A program made the translations under genes and the position numbers. From positions 2,914,001 through 2,978,000 of the forward strand of contig NZ_CP139559.1 in assembly GCF_034263275.1 (NCBI RefSeq): a stretch of 64,000 nt of DNA. The letters run 5' to 3'. Shown here one piece after another: positions 28,076-38,500 of this stretch. Below the pieces are notes generated by a model. That model was given only the letters and a program-made list of their open reading frames with translations. It was not told the origin of the DNA and did not search any database. Numbering within the stretch: position 1 is the first letter of the stretch; every line of letters starts with the position of its first letter. Origin of the DNA: Mucilaginibacter sp. cycad4. GTDB taxonomy: Bacteria; Bacteroidota; Bacteroidia; Sphingobacteriales; Sphingobacteriaceae.

Positions 28076-28171
28076 TCAACAACAACGGCATAATCCATAA
28101 ATTACCCTGTAACGCGTCAGCAGGCCCAGCGGGGAAGCATTGCTTATTTGTTTATTACGGGAGGTGTTCAT
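28076..28171 (-). CDS. Short leader frame ending in CRCC (31 aa)
   Basis: ATG at 28171, TGA at 28076. The product starts MNTSRNKQISNASPLGLL and ends YGLCRCC. Three of the last four codons are cysteine. The stop is 67 bases before the start of the redoxin-like gene. It looks like a regulatory leader peptide where ribosome pausing at cysteine codons reports cysteine shortage. Possible base pairing GGTAATT (in the frame) with AATTACC (28042-28048 area, downstream) may change with pausing. Inference from sequence only. Confidence 0.5.
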   Translation of the reverse strand: MNTSRNKQISNASPLGLLTRYRVIYGLCRCC

Positions 28172-28243
28172 AAAAGTATATTAATTATTTATAATGAGGT
28201 CAGTAAATTTAAAGGTGTGCGGTAGCGTATGCGGGAGAGAATT

Positions 28244-28333
28244 TCAACAACAGCAACACATGGGTATATATACTCCGGCCCTGCTTTGAGGCGGTGTATA
28301 CTTGTTGCTGATCATTGAACTGTTGCCTGTCAT
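28244..28333 (-). CDS. Short leader frame ending in CCCC (29 aa)
   Basis: ATG at 28333, TGA at 28244. The last residues are YIPMCCCC; four cysteine codons in a row (TGT TGC TGT TGT) directly precede the stop. TGTTGCT of these codons (plus-strand 28252-28258) can pair with AGCAACA earlier in the same frame (28303-28309), so a ribosome stalled at the cysteines would alter that hairpin. It lies 72 bases upstream of the second cysteine-ended frame and shares its ending TGTTGTTGA. I read it as a cysteine-responsive leader peptide. Confidence 0.5.
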   Translation of the reverse strand: MTGNSSMISNKYTPPQSRAGVYIPMCCCC

Positions 28334-28528
28334 GTGTTTTTGAATGTTACAGGACAAATATACTATAATATCTATAAACTTAGTAGAATTTATTAAAAAA
28401 ACATTAACCTCTAATTACAATCAAATTTCCATCATCACGCTGCTCGTTTTTAAACGGTTTATATAGTATATCCCTCCCATCAAAACTATAACTTTGTTCC
28501 ATACGTTCCGTATAACCACTACTCAACT

Positions 28529-30187
28529 ATGCAAACCAGGCTAAAAGCACCATATATCCTCATATTTATTGTAAGCGTTTTAGCCCTTTCCGGTTGTAAA
28601 AATATCGGTAAAAAACACCAGCTTTCTAAAGCAGATTCCCTTAAAAAGAAAATGGTCAAGGAGTGGACAAAGACCATTCCCGGCAATTTCAGCGATCAAA
28701 CTGAACTTGTATTTGACAGTACCCGTATCGTCACATTTCTTCAAAATCACCCCGCTTTGGCTCCCTATGAGCGGGATCTGCGGAGTTTTTACCGTAAGCG
28801 TAAATTTGCCTATGCCTGGTATGAAAAAGGCACCTTAATTGAACAGGCCGGTAACCTGAACGACAGGCTGATGAACCTTCAAAATGAAGGCATATATAAA
28901 GGCATTCCTTATCAAAAAGATTTAGACTCCCTGATTTTTGACAATCATTCAAAAACCAGGGTTAAAAAGCCTGATATAGGCACCGAGTTAATGCTCACTG
29001 CCCAGTATTTTGCGTTTTCAAAACTGGCTTTCCGGGGTATGAGCGATTCGGTTAGCCGTGCAGTAAACTGGTTTCTGCCGCGTAAAAAGATAGCATATGA
29101 TGATTACCTGGATACGCTTTTAAAAAAACCTTCAAAACAAGCCCCTGCTATAAGCGAACCAGTATACCGTCAGTACGACCTGCTGAAAGGTTTCCTGGCA
29201 AAATACCGCCAGCTTGATGCCCATGAAAATTGGGAACCAATTGCCCTTAGCAAAAAACTTAAACCCGGCGACTCGTCGGCCATAGTTGCCCGCATAAAAT
29301 CCCGCCTTTATAAACTGGAAGATTTTAAAGGCGATACGCTCAACAACAAGTTTGATGATGAGCTTAAAGCAGCCATAACCCAATTCCAGCTCAGGCACGG
29401 CCTTAGCGCCGATGGCTTGCCCGGTCCGGGAACTATGGCCGAAATGAACGTGCCGCTCAAGTCCCGGATCAAACAAATCATTGTAAACATGGAGCGCTGC
29501 CGCTGGCTGCCGGTAAGTTTAACTACCGACTACCTTGCCGTGAATATCCCCGAATTTAAGCTACATGTTTACCATGCCGATAGCTTATTATGGAGCTGCA
29601 ATGTAGTAGTTGGTCAAAAAGTACATCAAACCGTTATATTTTACGGCGAAATGCAGTATGTGGTATTCAGCCCATACTGGAACCTGCCCGAAAGCATAGT
29701 TCGTAATGAAGTTTTACCAGCCATGCGCAGCAACCGTAACTATCTTAATGAGCACAATATGGTTATTACCGGTCAGGAAAACGGCCTTCCGGTAATTCAG
29801 CAAAAACCGGGGCCGGCAAACTCATTGGGGCTGGTAAAATTCCTGTTCCCCAACAGTTACAGTATCTATTTGCATGATACGCCTTCAAGGTCGTTATTTG
29901 GCGAATCGTCGCGGGCATTCAGCCACGGTTGTATTCGTGTAGGCGAACCGGCCAAACTGGCTTCATTCCTTTTAAAATACGACAGCACATGGACAACCTC
30001 CCGTATTAATAAAGCCATGCATCTCGGTAAAGAACAACAGGTTACGCTTAAACAAAAAATGCCTGTATTTATAGCCTATTTTACCGCGTTTACCGACAGG
30101 AATAACCTTCTCAACTTCCGCAAAGATATTTATGACCGCGACGAGCAGCTTGCATCCATGATCATGTCAGGCAGCGGACAGTACTAA
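28529..30187 (+). CDS. L,D-transpeptidase, YcbB-like lipoprotein
   Basis: 552 residues. A lipoprotein signal ends LALSG|C23. An N-terminal helical part is followed by a peptidoglycan-binding domain at about 240-310 (FQLRHGLSADGLPGPGTM) and a YkuD catalytic domain with the active site SHGCIRVGEP (H466, C468). It makes 3-3 crosslinks in the cell wall or attaches proteins to it, in the periplasm. Domain order (scaffold, PG-binding, YkuD) is that of YcbB/LdtD enzymes. It stands alone on its strand, preceding the SusC gene by 364 bases. Confidence 0.92.
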   Translation: MQTRLKAPYILIFIVSVLALSGCKNIGKKHQLSKADSLKKKMVKEWTKTIPGNFSDQTELVFDSTRIVTFLQNHPALAPYERDLRSFYRKRKFAYAWYEKGTLIEQAGNLNDRLMNLQNEGIYKGIPYQKDLDSLIFDNHSKTRVKKPDIGTELMLTAQYFAFSKLAFRGMSDSVSRAVNWFLPRKKIAYDDYLDTLLKKPSKQAPAISEPVYRQYDLLKGFLAKYRQLDAHENWEPIALSKKLKPGDSSAIVARIKSRLYKLEDFKGDTLNNKFDDELKAAITQFQLRHGLSADGLPGPGTMAEMNVPLKSRIKQIIVNMERCRWLPVSLTTDYLAVNIPEFKLHVYHADSLLWSCNVVVGQKVHQTVIFYGEMQYVVFSPYWNLPESIVRNEVLPAMRSNRNYLNEHNMVITGQENGLPVIQQKPGPANSLGLVKFLFPNSYSIYLHDTPSRSLFGESSRAFSHGCIRVGEPAKLASFLLKYDSTWTTSRINKAMHLGKEQQVTLKQKMPVFIAYFTAFTDRNNLLNFRKDIYDRDEQLASMIMSGSGQY

Positions 30188-30551
30188 TCCCCTCTTATTG
30201 AACTCCTTTCCTTCTTACCGCAGTTTAAAATACTGGTAATTAATAATTACAAAATATTTTTTATGGGTTTGTAGGCAATCGCTGAAATTTAATTGTCCTC
30301 CCTTTAAATCACCATAGTGCACCCCTACAATGGATAATTTTTCCTTTAGCACGGTGATCATTAACCAAACTATATGACATTATTAATAAACCCAGGAAAA
30401 CTGATGCCTATGTAAAAAAAGCTTACTCTCCCCGCTACAGGCAATAATTACCCGGAGGGAATTACTGCCCCGAAAAAAATTTTTGAATGTTTATAACTGC
30501 GCGGTGCTTCCAGGGTACTTCGCTATTAACTCCCTTTAAATTCAATAAAAT
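30188..30551 (+). other. Leader region before the SusC gene, 364 bases
   Basis: AT-rich sequence between the transpeptidase and SusC genes. It likely holds the SusC promoter and a long untranslated leader. I see no credible small gene, no cysteine-ended frame and no strong terminator hairpin. Confidence 0.4.
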
Positions 30552-33500
30552 ATGAAATTTTTCAACCACCCGGTGGGTGTACACAGGCCGTGGGTATCAC
30601 AATCCCTTAACCTGTGTAAATTTGCCCTTGCAGGTATGGTGCTCTTGAACATGCAGGCTTCGGCTGCTGAAGCGCCAAAAGCAAAAGCTAAATCAAACAT
30701 TAATTTTAACTTAAACTTCGCTAAGCTTACCGGTAAGGTAGTTGATGAAAAAGGCGAACCACTTGTAGGCGTAAGCATTAGGATCAAAGGCACCACCACC
30801 GGTACCCAAACCGATGCAAACGGTAACTTTACACTTGATGTACAACCAAACACCGTGTTAACTGTAAGCTATATTGGCTACGGTACCAAAGAAGTTGCGG
30901 TGGGAGGTAAATCAACAATAACTATTACTTTAAATGCCAACACAAACCTGAATGAGGTAGTGGTAACGGCTTTAGGTATCAAAAAAGAGTCAAAAAAATT
31001 AGGGTACGCAGTAACCACAGTAAAAGGCGACCTGCTTGATAAAGCAAAAGAATCAAACATTGCCTACTCATTGGAAGGCCGCGTAGCCGGTTTAAGTATC
31101 AGCGGCGTAAATGGCGGTCCTGGTTCATCAGCGAGGATCCTATTACGTGGTGTAACCAGCGGTGGCGCAGGTTCTCCTTTATTCGTTATCAACGGCGTAC
31201 CAATGGATAATACAACCCGCGGTACTTCGGGCGAATGGGGTGGCGCGGATTATGGTGATGGTATTTCCAACATCAACCCCGATGATGTTGAAACCATGAC
31301 TGTATTAAAAGGCCAGTCGGCGTCGGCATTATACGGTGCACGTGCAGCTAATGGCGTTATCTTGATCACCACCAAAAGTGGTAAGAAGAATTCGGGCTTT
31401 GGAGTTGAGTTTAACAGTAACTTCCAGGCAGATCAGCCAGTTAACAACCAGGATTTCCAAACCACATATGGTCAGGGCGAACATGGTGTAAGGCCGGCAA
31501 ACGTTGCCGCTGCAGTATCAACAGGTAACTTAGGCTGGGGTGAAAAACTGGATGGTAAACCTACAATTCAGTTTGATGGTAAAATGTATCCATATTCAAA
31601 CAAAAGCAATTACCTTGATTTTTACCGTACTGGAAATACATTTACCAATACAGCATCTTTTGATGGTGGTAATGAAACTGGTGCTTTCCGGTTATCGTTG
31701 TCAAACGCACATGCTAATGCAATTGTGCCTAACAGCGGTTTAGACAGGAAAACTTTCAACTTAAATGCTAATCAAAACGTTACTGATAAGTTAAATATCG
31801 CGGTAGTAGCGAACTACCTGGTTGAAGATTCAAAAAACAGGCCAAGCCTAAGCGATGGTCCGGGTAACCCGAACAATATCCTGTTCCTGGCTGCCAACGA
31901 AGACCAGGCTGCTTTAAAGCCAGGTTCAACCAGTTCAGGTGCCGAGCAACAATGGAATAACGACATTTATGTTACCAACCCTTACTTTGCTGCAAACAAC
32001 TTCATCAACAACACAGGCAGAAAACGTTTAATAACTTCATTAACTGCCCGTTACGATATCACCAAGTGGATTTATGCACAAGGCCGTATCGGTTATGATA
32101 ACATCAATGACAGCCGCTTTAAAGTAACCCCTACCGGTACAGCTTACTCAAGCAATGGTGCCGGCGGTTTAGATGAGCAATCAACTGCACAACAATACGA
32201 AATAAACTATGATGTATTGTTTGGTGTGAAGCATGACATTGTGAAAGATCTGTTATCTTTTGATTTTACAGGTGGTGGTAACATCCGCAAAAACAGCTTA
32301 ACTTCTACAAGCTTAAGCGGCGGACCATTTATTTTACCGTACTTCTACAGCTACTCAAACCTGCAAACCAAAAATGCGGCTAACTACACATTTAATCAAA
32401 GGGAAGTACACTCAGCTTATTACACTGCCGACTTCTCAATTAAAAACTACCTGATATTGAGTACAACCGGTCGTTATGACACCTACTCAACATTATACCC
32501 CGTAGTAGTAAAAGGTAATGGCGAATTATTTACACCGTCTGCAGCTGCAAGTTTTATATTCTCAGAATTTACCCATCTAAACTGGCTTGATTTTGGTAAA
32601 TTAAGGGTTTCATACGCTAAAACCAGTGGTGAGCCGTTAGATACATACATCACACAGCAATACTACAACATCAATAACCCGGTTAATGGTACTGTAACAG
32701 GCGGTTTTTCAAACGTACTTCCTAACTACTTCCTGAAACCTTTTACACTTACCGAAACAGAAATTGGTACTGAGTTAAAATTCCTTAACGGCCGTGCCGG
32801 TTTAGATTTTGCTTACTTCCGTCGTAAAACTAAAAATGATATCCTGAAAGGTACATTGGATGTTGCAGCCGGTTATGGCACTCGTTATATCGGTACCCAA
32901 TCATTCCAAAACAACGGTGTGGAAGTTGAGTTGAGAGGCACGCCGGTTCAAACCTCGTCTTTCTCCTGGTCGCCATCAATCAACTTTACTTATGTTAAAA
33001 ACAAAGTATTGACAACTGATGATCTCGGAACAACCCAAACATTGGGTACTTACAGGCCATTGAATGCAAACCTTGCATTTGTACCTGGTTTACCAGGCCC
33101 GCAGATTATGGCAACTGATTTCAAACGCAATGCTTCAGGTCAGATCATTTTTGACTCAAACGGCTTACCGGAGTCTGACGGCGTTCGTACACCACACGGT
33201 ACAACAGTACCAAAGATCTATGGTGGTTTAAATAACGATTTCAGCTTCAAACACATTAATTTATCATTCCTTGTAGATTACAGGTTCGGCAACAAAATTT
33301 TATCAGCAACCAACTACTACAGTATGTACCGTGGTTTAAACAAAGCAACCTTACCTGGTCGTGAAGGTGGTGTTGTAGGAGATGGCGTAACTGAAGATGG
33401 CCAGAAAAACACTAAAGCAGTAGATGCTGAAACTTACTACCAGGCCCAGGCCCAAAGAGTATCAGCAATGAACGTACTTGATGGCAGCTTCATTAAACTA

Positions 33501-33734
33501 CGCCAGGTTACTTTGGGCTATACTTTTACCAAAGGTTTCCTTACAGGTACGCCATTTAGTGGTATAGCTGTATCATTGGTTGGCCGTAACCTTTGGACAA
33601 TCATGAAACATACCAACAACATCGATCCTGAATCAGGTTTCGCTAACAGTGTAGCTTATGCAGGTATTGAGGGAACAAGCTTACCAAGCGTGCGTACCTA
33701 CGGTATAAATGTTAACTTTAAACTTAAAAAATAA
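30552..33734 (+). CDS. SusC/RagA-type TonB-dependent outer-membrane transporter
   Basis: 1060 residues, within the normal range of 950-1150. After an export signal with a long polar start comes a carboxypeptidase D-like domain (LTGKVVDEKGEPLVGVSI, about 56-135), a plug with VTALGIKKESKKLGYAVTTV, GVTSGGAGSPLFVINGVP and SASALYGARAANGVILITTK, and a 22-strand-type barrel ending INVNFKLKK. It imports a bound nutrient together with the SusD-like lipoprotein encoded 7 bases downstream, powered by TonB. No FecR or anti-sigma gene is adjacent. The substrate is not evident, since no glycoside hydrolase lies in this locus. Confidence 0.96.
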   Translation: MKFFNHPVGVHRPWVSQSLNLCKFALAGMVLLNMQASAAEAPKAKAKSNINFNLNFAKLTGKVVDEKGEPLVGVSIRIKGTTTGTQTDANGNFTLDVQPNTVLTVSYIGYGTKEVAVGGKSTITITLNANTNLNEVVVTALGIKKESKKLGYAVTTVKGDLLDKAKESNIAYSLEGRVAGLSISGVNGGPGSSARILLRGVTSGGAGSPLFVINGVPMDNTTRGTSGEWGGADYGDGISNINPDDVETMTVLKGQSASALYGARAANGVILITTKSGKKNSGFGVEFNSNFQADQPVNNQDFQTTYGQGEHGVRPANVAAAVSTGNLGWGEKLDGKPTIQFDGKMYPYSNKSNYLDFYRTGNTFTNTASFDGGNETGAFRLSLSNAHANAIVPNSGLDRKTFNLNANQNVTDKLNIAVVANYLVEDSKNRPSLSDGPGNPNNILFLAANEDQAALKPGSTSSGAEQQWNNDIYVTNPYFAANNFINNTGRKRLITSLTARYDITKWIYAQGRIGYDNINDSRFKVTPTGTAYSSNGAGGLDEQSTAQQYEINYDVLFGVKHDIVKDLLSFDFTGGGNIRKNSLTSTSLSGGPFILPYFYSYSNLQTKNAANYTFNQREVHSAYYTADFSIKNYLILSTTGRYDTYSTLYPVVVKGNGELFTPSAAASFIFSEFTHLNWLDFGKLRVSYAKTSGEPLDTYITQQYYNINNPVNGTVTGGFSNVLPNYFLKPFTLTETEIGTELKFLNGRAGLDFAYFRRKTKNDILKGTLDVAAGYGTRYIGTQSFQNNGVEVELRGTPVQTSSFSWSPSINFTYVKNKVLTTDDLGTTQTLGTYRPLNANLAFVPGLPGPQIMATDFKRNASGQIIFDSNGLPESDGVRTPHGTTVPKIYGGLNNDFSFKHINLSFLVDYRFGNKILSATNYYSMYRGLNKATLPGREGGVVGDGVTEDGQKNTKAVDAETYYQAQAQRVSAMNVLDGSFIKLRQVTLGYTFTKGFLTGTPFSGIAVSLVGRNLWTIMKHTNNIDPESGFANSVAYAGIEGTSLPSVRTYGINVNFKLKK

Positions 33735-33741
33735 CAGAGAG

Positions 33742-35367
33742 ATGAAAAAACGACTCATATATAGCGGCTTTTGCTTAGCCGCGGCTCTTGTTTCGGGTTG
33801 TACAAAAGATTTCACCAAGATAAACACAAACCCAAATGCTACTTCAGCAACTGTGTTTAATCCGAATTTTCTTTTAGCACAAGCCCAGATCCAGTATTCA
33901 CAAACTGGTTACGATCAGTTGCTTTACCAAAGCATGTGGTCACAATCGTTAGCTTCAACTTACGATTATTATGGTAACGGTGATAAATACATCTATAAAG
34001 GTTCATTCAATGATTACAAAGCAAGGGTTTACAACAGCGGCTACGGTGCCGAAACCCTTGTTCAGGAAATGAAAAACCTTACCGATGGTAAAGCTGAGTA
34101 TGCTAACCTGAACAAAATTGCCACAATCATGAAAGTGTTCATAATGCAGCGTGTTACCGATGCCTATGGCGATGTTCCTTACTCAGAGGCAGGTATGGCT
34201 AAGCAAGGGATCTTTACCCCTAAGTTTGACAAGCAGCAGGATATTTACAACGCTATGCTTACTGATCTTGACGGTGCAACAAGCGGACTTGACGCAGCGA
34301 AAGACAAACCAAGCTCTGATCTGTTTTACAGTGGAAGCATTGCGCAATGGAAAAGGTTAGGCTATTCACTAATGGTGCGGGTTGCTATGCGTTTAACTAA
34401 AGTTGATGCGGCTACTGCTCAAAAATATGTGGAGAAAGCTTATGCAGGCGGTACCATGACCAGTATTGCTGATAATGCCAAGGTAAAAACTGATAATGCT
34501 AACGGTAACAGCAACAGTACCATCAATGCGTTAACCGTTCCTGATGATTTTAGGGAAGTACGCTGGTCAAAGACCCTAATCGACTACATGCAAACTACTG
34601 CCGATCCAAGAATTTCAGCCATCGCTGAGATTTCCTCCGGAACCGGTAAAGCAGCTAACTCAAACGAAACCGTAGCTGGTAATAATGCCGCTGCTGTTCA
34701 ACATGGTATGCCAAATGGCTATGACCTGAATGGCGGTGCTACTGATATCAGCAAAGCTCCGGGTTATCCTGGTACATCCCCTGCAGATCCGTCTGTTAAA
34801 GATGATGCACCTGCTCCTGATGGTAAATATTCACGTCCAAGGTTACAGGTTTATTATACATCAACATCAAGCATTAACCCGGTTGATAAGAGTGGTATTA
34901 ATATGCTTTTAACTTACGGCGAAACTGAATTATTATTAGCAGAAGCTGCTACCAGAGGATGGAACACCGGTAGCGCAGCTACACACTACGCAAACGCTTT
35001 GGCTGCCGATATGAGTTCTTTAGCTCAATTTAATTCTGCTGCTGCTATCAGTACAAGTGATATTGCCACTTATGTTGCGGCTCACCCACTTGTTTCAGCA
35101 ACTGCATTACAGCAAATTAATATGGAATATTATGTTGAAACATCATCAACCTTTATCCATAACGAAACATGGGCAAACTGGAGAAGAACAGGTATCCCGG
35201 TACTTACGCCGGTTAAATATGTTGGTCAATTCACTGACGGTTCTATCCCGCGCCGTATTGCGTATCCGCTTAGCTTGATCACAACAAATGCTGCTAATTA
35301 TAAAACCGCTGTTGCTAACCTTTCAGGCGGTGATACTTTTACAGCACGCGTATGGTGGGATAAATAA
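33742..35367 (+). CDS. SusD/RagB-type nutrient-binding lipoprotein
   Basis: The start at 33742 (MKKRLIYSGF) gives a proper lipoprotein signal ending LVSG|C; an earlier in-frame codon at 33709 lies within SusC. About 541 residues. It has the SusD-like_2 features: KINTNPNATS near the start, MQRVTDAYGDVPYSEAG, and the late MLLTYGETELLLAEAATRGW. It sits on the cell surface as the lid of the SusC pore. A perfect hairpin terminator follows the gene. Confidence 0.94.
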   Translation: MKKRLIYSGFCLAAALVSGCTKDFTKINTNPNATSATVFNPNFLLAQAQIQYSQTGYDQLLYQSMWSQSLASTYDYYGNGDKYIYKGSFNDYKARVYNSGYGAETLVQEMKNLTDGKAEYANLNKIATIMKVFIMQRVTDAYGDVPYSEAGMAKQGIFTPKFDKQQDIYNAMLTDLDGATSGLDAAKDKPSSDLFYSGSIAQWKRLGYSLMVRVAMRLTKVDAATAQKYVEKAYAGGTMTSIADNAKVKTDNANGNSNSTINALTVPDDFREVRWSKTLIDYMQTTADPRISAIAEISSGTGKAANSNETVAGNNAAAVQHGMPNGYDLNGGATDISKAPGYPGTSPADPSVKDDAPAPDGKYSRPRLQVYYTSTSSINPVDKSGINMLLTYGETELLLAEAATRGWNTGSAATHYANALAADMSSLAQFNSAAAISTSDIATYVAAHPLVSATALQQINMEYYVETSSTFIHNETWANWRRTGIPVLTPVKYVGQFTDGSIPRRIAYPLSLITTNAANYKTAVANLSGGDTFTARVWWDK

Positions 35368-35390
35368 TACCCCTAATATAAATTCCTTTT

Positions 35391-35426
35391 AAAAAACAAG
35401 GCTATGGCTTCATAGCCTTGTTTTTT
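35391..35426 (+). terminator. Strong rho-independent terminator after SusD
   Basis: AAAAAACAAGGCTATG (35391-35406) and its exact complement (35411-35426) form a 16-bp stem with loop GCTT and end in a T-run. It should stop most SusCD transcripts before the VCBS gene. Confidence 0.9.
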
Positions 35427-35526
35427 AGTTTTTACACCAAAAAGGATTAATAATCTGGTGGTAATTATCAATACAAATAATTAATTTTAAATCCCCTGCG
35501 CCCCGGAAAAATAAAATCTGTTGATA

Positions 35527-38500
35527 ATGTGTTGTTCTTCTCCCCTCGTTAATTTTAAACTTAAAAGATTAAACACTTTTACATTTTGTACTGTTGCCCT
35601 GCTTACATTACAAAGTATGTACAGTAATGCGCAGCAGTCGCTTTTTAAGTTGCTTACCCCCGAAGAAACCAGCATCAAATTCCGCAATGATTTGGTTGAG
35701 GACGAAAAGCTCAATGTGCTCTCTTATGAGTACCTGTACAATGGCGGTGGTGTTGCCGTTGGCGACATCAACAATGACGGCCTCGAAGACCTGTTTTTTA
35801 CCAGTAACCTTGGTCAAAATAAACTCTATCTCAACTTAGGCAACCTTAAATTTAAAGACATTACCCAGCAAGCCGGCAGCGGTCTCGCGGGCAGGCCAGG
35901 CGACTGGAAAACCGGCGTTACCATGGCCGATGTTAACGGTGACGGCCTTTTAGATATTTACGTTTGTTACTCGGGCCTTGGTGATAATGCCAAACGCCGT
36001 AACCAGCTGTTCATCAATAAAGGCAACAGCAAATTTGTTGAAGTGGCCAAACAATATGGCCTTGATGATCCAGGCTACAGTACCCAGGCTGTATTTTTTG
36101 ATTATAATAATGATGGCAAGCTGGATATGTTCCTGCTTAACCATAACGTTAAAAAGATAAGCAACCTTGAATTTGCACAGGCCAAAGCCGAAACCGACGA
36201 ACTGGCCAGCAATAAACTTTTTGAAAACCAGGATGGTCATTTTGTTGATGTATCCAAAAAAGCGGGCATCATTCAAAATCCCCTCACCTTTGGCCTTGGC
36301 GTTGCCATTGCTGATATGAACAAAGATGGATTACAGGATATTTATGTAACCAACGATTACAACGAGCCCGACTACCTATACATAAATAACGGAAACGGAA
36401 CTTTTACCGAAGACAGTAAAAAGTGCTTCAAGCATTTGTCACAATTTTCGATGGGGGTTGATATCGCCGACATCAATAACGACGGCCTTCCCGATATGAT
36501 GACGCTTGACATGCTGCCACCCGATAACCGACGTCAAAAGCTGTTGCAACTACAGGAAAACTACGAATCGTTTGAGCTGATGCTGAACCAGAACCTGTAC
36601 AAACAATATATGCGTAACATGCTGCAGGTTAACAATGGTGATGGTACTTTTAGCGAAATCGGTCAGCTGGCAGGTGTTTCCAATACAGACTGGAGCTGGT
36701 GCCCGTTAATTGCTGATTTTGACAACGACGGCTATAAGGACATCTTCATCTCCAACGGTTACTTCCGCGATTATACCAACAAGGACTTTTTACGGTACTG
36801 GGGCGATTATAAGCTCAAAAAAGCCATGAACCGCGAACCGTTCCTGCTCATGGACCTGGTTAAAGCTATGCCCTCTACTACCCTGTCAAACTATATTTTC
36901 CAAAATAATCATAACCTCACCTTCACCGATAAAAAACAGGATTGGGGGATCAGCAAAGGCGGTATTTCCAGCGGATCAGTTTATGCCGATCTTGACAACG
37001 ATGGCGACCTTGACCTGGTTACCAACAATATCAACAGCGAGGCTTCCATATTGCAAAATATGACCGTGGAAACCGGCAAAAAGAATTACCTGGCCGTAAA
37101 CCTTAAACAACCCGAAGGGAACACAAACGCCATAGGTTCAAAGGTATTTGTATACAATGGCAAACAGGTGCAATACCAGGAGGTTAACCCTAACAGGGGA
37201 TATCTTTCATGCGTATCCACAGTTTTAAATTTTGGATTGGGGGATCAGCAGCAGGCAGATTCAGTACGGATCATCTGGCCCGATCAAACCTCACAATTGC
37301 TTACCGGCGTTAAAGCAAATCAACGCTTAAATATCATCTATAAAACAGGCAATCCTGTATTTAAAACCGACGGCAAAACCACTACCAAATCAGTTTTTAG
37401 TTTAGCTAAACCAGCCATTGATTACACCCATACCGAAAACAGTATCAATGATTTTAAGCGCCAGCCTTTGATGCTGTTCATGAGCTCAAAAACAGGACCG
37501 GTAATAGCTAAGGCTGATATAAACAAAGATGGGCTTGAAGACTTATTTATTGCTGGCGATCAAAATACATCGAGCAAGATATTTATTCAAAAAACAGGCG
37601 GCAATTATACCATTCAGGAAATATCAGATGTTAACAAAGAAAACACCTCAGCAGCGGCATTTTTTGACGCCAATGGCGATGGTTTCCCGGATCTGTACAT
37701 AGCCAAAGGCGGCTATTCACTATTAGAACCCGGCGCCAATGAGCTGCAGGATAAACTTTACCTGAACGATGGTAAAGGCACCTTCAGTTTTTCAAGTACT
37801 TCCCTCCCGATATTAACCGGCAGCAGTAAATCATGTGTATGCCCTTGTGATTATAACAACGATGGGAAAACGGACCTGTTTGTTGGATCGGACGTTACAC
37901 CGGGTTCTTATCCATCTGCACCCAAAAGCTACCTGCTTACCAATACGGGCGGCGGTCATTTTGAAATTACAAATGCGCCATTTACCGGCATAGGGATGAT
38001 CAAAGACGCCCAATGGGTTGATTTAAACGGCGATGGCCGTAAAGACCTGGTGATATGCGGCGAGTTTATGTCCATCATGGTATTTACTAACACCAAAGCC
38101 GGTTTTGTTGATGAAACAGCCAAATATTTTGATCATCCCGTGAGCGGTTTCTGGAACACGCTAACCATTGCTGATGTGGATGGCGACGGCAAGCCTGATA
38201 TCATTGCTGGCAACCTTGGCGAAAATACGCAGATCCACGCCAGCCAAACAGAGCCTGCCGAAATGTATTTTGCCGATTTTGACGGGAATGGCTCAATAGA
38301 TCCGTTCTTTAACTTTTATATACAGGGTGTAAGCTACCCCTTTGTAAGCCGCGACGAACTGAACGACCAGATTTACCCGATGCGTAAAAGGTTTGCCTCA
38401 TACAAAGCTTATTGCGACGCTACCATGAAGGATATTTTCACGCCCGAAGAACTTGCTAAAGCCACTAAGCTTACAGCTAATGAGGTTGAAACATGCCTGT

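Noticed and set aside
35521..35535. MCC start of the VCBS protein as another cysteine leader
   Set aside because: The cysteines are at the beginning of a long gene, not at the end of a short frame, and precede a normal signal peptide.
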